Shown piece after piece: positions 15,892-17,889 of a DNA stretch of 17,889 nucleotides. The translations under genes were made by a program, and so were the position numbers. Position 1 is the stretch's first letter. Each line of letters opens with the position of its first letter. The notes beneath the pieces were generated by a model, which saw only the letters and a list, made by a program, of their open reading frames with translations, was not told where the DNA came from and made no database searches. The stretch lies in the NCBI GenBank assembly GCA_910587105.1, contig CAJUMB010000064.1, positions 1-17,889 of the forward strand. The letters run 5' to 3'. This DNA comes from an uncultured Lachnospiraceae bacterium (lineage in GTDB: Bacteria > Bacillota > Clostridia > Lachnospirales > Lachnospiraceae).

Positions 15892-16868
15892 AATGGTATT
15901 TTGGTGTACCATACTTTGACGTCTATGACCCCCGCTTTGCCGACTTTGGGGTTCCTGTTGCGGTAAGAGGAACCATCAGCTTTTGTGTTAAGGACTATCA
16001 AGAGTTTATCAAGTTATATAGGCTCACCAACTTCAGCCTCAAAGACTTTCAAACTCAAATGCGAGATGCTATCAGTCACTATGTTAGGGATACCATCGCA
16101 AACGCACCTGCTAAGCACAATATCCCACTGGTACAAATTGAGACTAAGACAGCCCAGATCACGGATGAAATAGAATATGCTGTGAGTGAAAGGTTAAAAA
16201 AGAACTTTGGCGTTGTTGTCTCTGGTGTTGATATTGGTGCCATTGAACTGGACAAGACCAGTGATGGATATGCGCAACTGATGTCTGTCACCAAAGATCT
16301 TGTAGGCGCAACTGTGAAGGCAGAAGCAGAAGCGAAAATAAAAGATATCGCAGCCAGGCAACGCATTGAGGCTGAAAATTATGAGAAAACGTTACATATT
16401 CAGCGTGAAGAAGCCCAGTATGCTCAACGTAAAGCAACAGAGACAGCCCATATGGGAACCTATCAAATCGAAAAGCAAGCCGAGGTTGGCGTAGCTGGCA
16501 CGGTTAATCTTGGCAGCGGAGTCGGGTTCAATCCTGCCGGAATGATGACTGGTATGGTCATGGGTAGTGCTGTCGGTCAAAACATAGCCGGAATGATGAG
16601 TAGTATGATAGGGGGACTAAGTCAGCCTATACAGTCAACTGTAATGCCGCCTATCCCCAGCGCTATTTACTATGTTGCCAAGGATGGTCAACCGACCGGA
16701 CCTTATAATCTGTCCACTCTATCACAAATGATTGTATCTGGAACTTTGACAAGGGAAAGCTTGGTATGGAAAGAAGGAATGGCATCATGGGAGAACGTAT
16801 ATAATGTGAATGAACTAAGAAAACTGTTGCCTGAGTCAATGCCGCCCATTCCTTCCGTTAGCGAATGA
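15882..16868 (+). CDS. SPFH-domain protein with C-terminal GYF_2 domain, N-terminus apparently missing
   Basis: This 328-residue protein opens within the SPFH (band-7-like) fold: FGVPYFDVYDPRF, VPVAVRGTISF, then NIPLVQIE and VVVSGVDIGAIELD. A charged helix (about 140-190), a glycine/methionine-rich linker (205-250) and a GYF_2/DUF4339 domain follow (about 263-316, with GPYNLSTL and LVWKEGMASW). From memory, full members have roughly 100 more residues before the first of these. It starts inside the sbcC 3' end; GTG 15888 overlaps the sbcC stop as GTGA and may be the real start. Base composition and codon use differ from sbcC. Family members have been linked to membrane scaffolds or phage-like contexts; the role here is unknown. 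Confidence 0.7.
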   Translation: MGVKWYFGVPYFDVYDPRFADFGVPVAVRGTISFCVKDYQEFIKLYRLTNFSLKDFQTQMRDAISHYVRDTIANAPAKHNIPLVQIETKTAQITDEIEYAVSERLKKNFGVVVSGVDIGAIELDKTSDGYAQLMSVTKDLVGATVKAEAEAKIKDIAARQRIEAENYEKTLHIQREEAQYAQRKATETAHMGTYQIEKQAEVGVAGTVNLGSGVGFNPAGMMTGMVMGSAVGQNIAGMMSSMIGGLSQPIQSTVMPPIPSAIYYVAKDGQPTGPYNLSTLSQMIVSGTLTRESLVWKEGMASWENVYNVNELRKLLPESMPPIPSVSE

Positions 16869-16890
16869 TTTTTACTATTACGAAAACACT

Positions 16891-16918
16891 TGGCTCATCA
16901 TAACACAATGGTGAGCCA
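16891..16918 (+). terminator. Hairpin after the SPFH gene, weak terminator candidate
   Basis: TGGCTCATCA (16891-16900) pairs with TGGTGAGCCA (16909-16918), with one G-U pair and an 8-base loop. It sits 22 bases after the stop, where a terminator is expected, but no T-run follows, so strength is doubtful. Confidence 0.4.
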
Positions 16919-17022
16919 TGAGCGCAAAAATTCACAAGAAATGAGCTTATCCATAGGCTTATACCGCCACATTGTAATCGGATAAGAGCCCATCTCGTAA
17001 CTGAAAAGAAAAAAGAACGTCT

Positions 17023-17064
17023 CATCCGCAGGAAACCGTTCTCCTACAGAACGGCGGGTGGATG
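17023..17064 (+). repeat. Nested two-tier stem-loop
   Basis: An inner perfect hairpin CCGTTCT (17036-17042) / AGAACGG (17048-17054) with a 5-base loop is enclosed by CATCCGC (17023-17029) / GTGGATG (17058-17064), one G-U pair. An internal loop lies between the tiers. The design suggests a folded RNA or a single-strand recombination/nicking site. No matching family is recognised. Confidence 0.4.
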
Positions 17065-17113
17065 TTGCGTGTGCAGCCGCGAAATTGAATATAGGGCAGC
17101 CATTGAAAATCCA

Positions 17114-17142
17114 TTGACAAATCGTGAAATGATTACTATAAT
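17114..17142 (+). promoter_or_regulatory. Consensus promoter of the AbiE operon
   Basis: TTGACA (17114-17119) and TATAAT (17137-17142), both perfect, are spaced by the ideal 17 bases, so transcription should start near 17149. Such a strong promoter on a toxin-antitoxin operon implies tight repression. The inverted repeat at 17141-17189 overlaps the last two bases of the -10. Confidence 0.85.
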
Positions 17143-17189
17143 TTAAATAAAATTCGGCAAAAAAATAAAAAGCCGAATTTTATTTAAAT
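17141..17189. promoter_or_regulatory. 18-bp perfect inverted repeat, likely AbiEi operator
   Basis: The arm ATTTAAATAAAATTCGGC (17141-17158) is exactly complementary to 17172-17189, with a 13-base A-rich loop. Arm centres are 31 bases apart, about three helical turns. Outer TCGTGA (17122-17127) and TCACGA (17195-17200) extend the symmetry. AbiEi antitoxins are known to repress their own promoter through paired inverted repeats. An RNA hairpin in the leader is the alternative. Confidence 0.7.
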
Positions 17190-17232
17190 AATTATCACGA
17201 ATTTGAATATACTGAAATTGAGGTGGGTGAGA

Positions 17233-17820
17233 ATGACAAAGACTGCACAGATTTCCAATGATCAAATGATTTTTTCGGTTCAAGAACTGAAAGATAAAGG
17301 TTTTTCATATTATAAAATTAATCAGATGGTTGACCAGGGAATCCTGATAAAACTGAATAAGAAATATTATGAAAATGCAAATTTTAATGGAGAGGAATTA
17401 GATTTTTACTATGCCTATGCATTTATACCGGATGGGGTGGTTTGTCTGATGAGTGCAGCTGTGTATTATAATCTGTCTGCTTATCGCCCAGATGCTATTG
17501 ATGTAGCAATTCCAAGAAAGGCGAAGGTGTCAACACTTCCAGATTGGCCGGAACTGAATGTATGCTATTTCACGGATGAACGATTTGATGTTGGTATTGA
17601 GACTGTAGAGGACGGAAATAATAGATTTCGTATTTATGATATCGAGAAAACTGTTGTAGATATAGTTTTCTACAGAGAAAAAATTGGAATTGAGGAAACA
17701 AAGGAAGTTCTTACAACCTATTTGTATCGGAGCGGCCGTAATCTGAATCGGCTAATCAGATATGCGGAGATACTTAAATGTGGGGATGTAATGAAAAAGT
17801 ATCTGGAGGTGCTGGTATGA
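17233..17820 (+). CDS. abiEi: AbiEi-family antitoxin (type IV toxin-antitoxin)
   Basis: This 195-residue protein has an N-terminal winged helix-turn-helix (about 10-45 from this start). The C-terminal AbiEi-type domain includes LMSAAVYYNLS, VAIPRKAK and the YDIEKTVVDIVFYR stretch. In characterised AbiE systems, AbiEi represses its own operon and counteracts AbiEii without direct binding (type IV). ATG 17233 is chosen because GAGGTGGG lies upstream; the TTG at 17203 has no such site. The stop overlaps the next start as ATGA. A/T-rich composition compared with sbcC fits an acquired module. Confidence 0.88.
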   Translation: MTKTAQISNDQMIFSVQELKDKGFSYYKINQMVDQGILIKLNKKYYENANFNGEELDFYYAYAFIPDGVVCLMSAAVYYNLSAYRPDAIDVAIPRKAKVSTLPDWPELNVCYFTDERFDVGIETVEDGNNRFRIYDIEKTVVDIVFYREKIGIEETKEVLTTYLYRSGRNLNRLIRYAEILKCGDVMKKYLEVLV

Positions 17821-17889
17821 CAAACGCAATATCAGTAAAGGACAGATTAAAGAAACAGGCGATAGAAGATGGAAAGACTATGCAGGATA
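17817..17889 (+). CDS. abiEii: AbiEii-family nucleotidyltransferase toxin, cut by window end
   Basis: Only the first 24 codons are present, starting at the ATG that overlaps the abiEi stop by four bases. They read MTNAISVKDR, then LKKQAIEDGK, then TMQD, the usual opening of AbiEii proteins. AbiEii is a GTP-binding nucleotidyltransferase that arrests growth after phage infection. The catalytic motifs lie beyond the window, so integrity cannot be judged. Confidence 0.8.
   Translation, partial: MTNAISVKDRLKKQAIEDGKTMQD

Larger units (their letters stand above)
16869..17113. other. Non-coding, hairpin-rich gap before the AbiE operon
   Basis: No gene can be supported here. The stretch holds several inverted repeats: the hairpin at 16891-16918, CTTATCC (16946-16952) with GGATAAG (16980-16986), and the nested stem-loop at 17023-17064. 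Short open stretches around 17000-17110 lack a start codon with a ribosome site. It could be the residue of a mobile element or a deleted gene; I recognise neither. Confidence 0.5.

Noticed and set aside
16986..17110. Open stretches in the gap as a small gene
   Set aside because: Two frames stay open for about 30-40 codons, but neither has a start codon with a ribosome site, and they overlap the stem-loop.
17203..17232. TTG start for abiEi
   Set aside because: No ribosome site precedes it, and GAGGTGGG places the start at ATG 17233.
1..17889. CRISPR array, tRNA or insertion sequence
   Set aside because: No regularly spaced direct repeats, no tRNA cloverleaf with a CCA-type end, and no transposase or integrase frame was seen on either strand.

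Overview
The window looks like chromosome from a Gram-positive Clostridia, most likely a gut Lachnospiraceae. This rests on strong AGGAGG-type ribosome sites, sigma-A style TTGACA/TATAAT promoters, moderate G+C with A/T-rich insertions, and the gene families present. That placement is inferred from style and families, not from a marker gene. No rRNA, tRNA, CRISPR array, transposase or integrase was found.

Left third (1-5085): a rightward carbohydrate operon. A divergent promoter region with a 12-bp palindrome (86-97) precedes a zinc polyol/alcohol dehydrogenase, an embedded MNT-HEPN nucleotidyltransferase pair, a GTG-started FGGY (xylulokinase-type) sugar kinase, an aldo/keto reductase and a YunG-like protein. 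A leftward promoter at 49-77 suggests that a regulator or transporter gene lies just outside the window.

Middle (5087-11120): a leftward DUF3791/DUF3990/small-ORF cassette whose DUF3990 member appears internally deleted. It is divergent from a tandem-domain class II aldolase (second domain lacking its metal ligands) and a MalY/PatB-type PLP enzyme. A convergent YoaK-type DUF1275 membrane protein and a divergent D-allulose/tagatose 3-epimerase-like enzyme follow. Next is an ImmA/IrrE-type metallopeptidase, translationally coupled to an unlisted 57-residue single-pass membrane protein, closed by a strong intrinsic terminator. Dehydrogenase, kinase, reductase, epimerase and aldolase together fit conversion of polyols or rare ketoses to phosphorylated sugars and their cleavage. 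The substrate cannot be read from the sequence.

Right third (11177-17889): sbcD-sbcC encode the SbcCD/Mre11-Rad50-like nuclease. SbcC (1193 aa) has in-register internal duplications in both coiled-coil arms. Directly abutting the sbcC stop is an SPFH-GYF_2 protein that seems to lack its N-terminal part, which suggests a recombination joint. A non-coding, hairpin-rich 0.3-kb stretch follows. Last comes an AbiE type IV toxin-antitoxin operon (abiEi complete, abiEii cut by the window end) behind a perfect consensus promoter and an 18-bp perfect inverted repeat. Four toxin-antitoxin-like or small regulatory modules therefore sit between housekeeping and metabolic genes.
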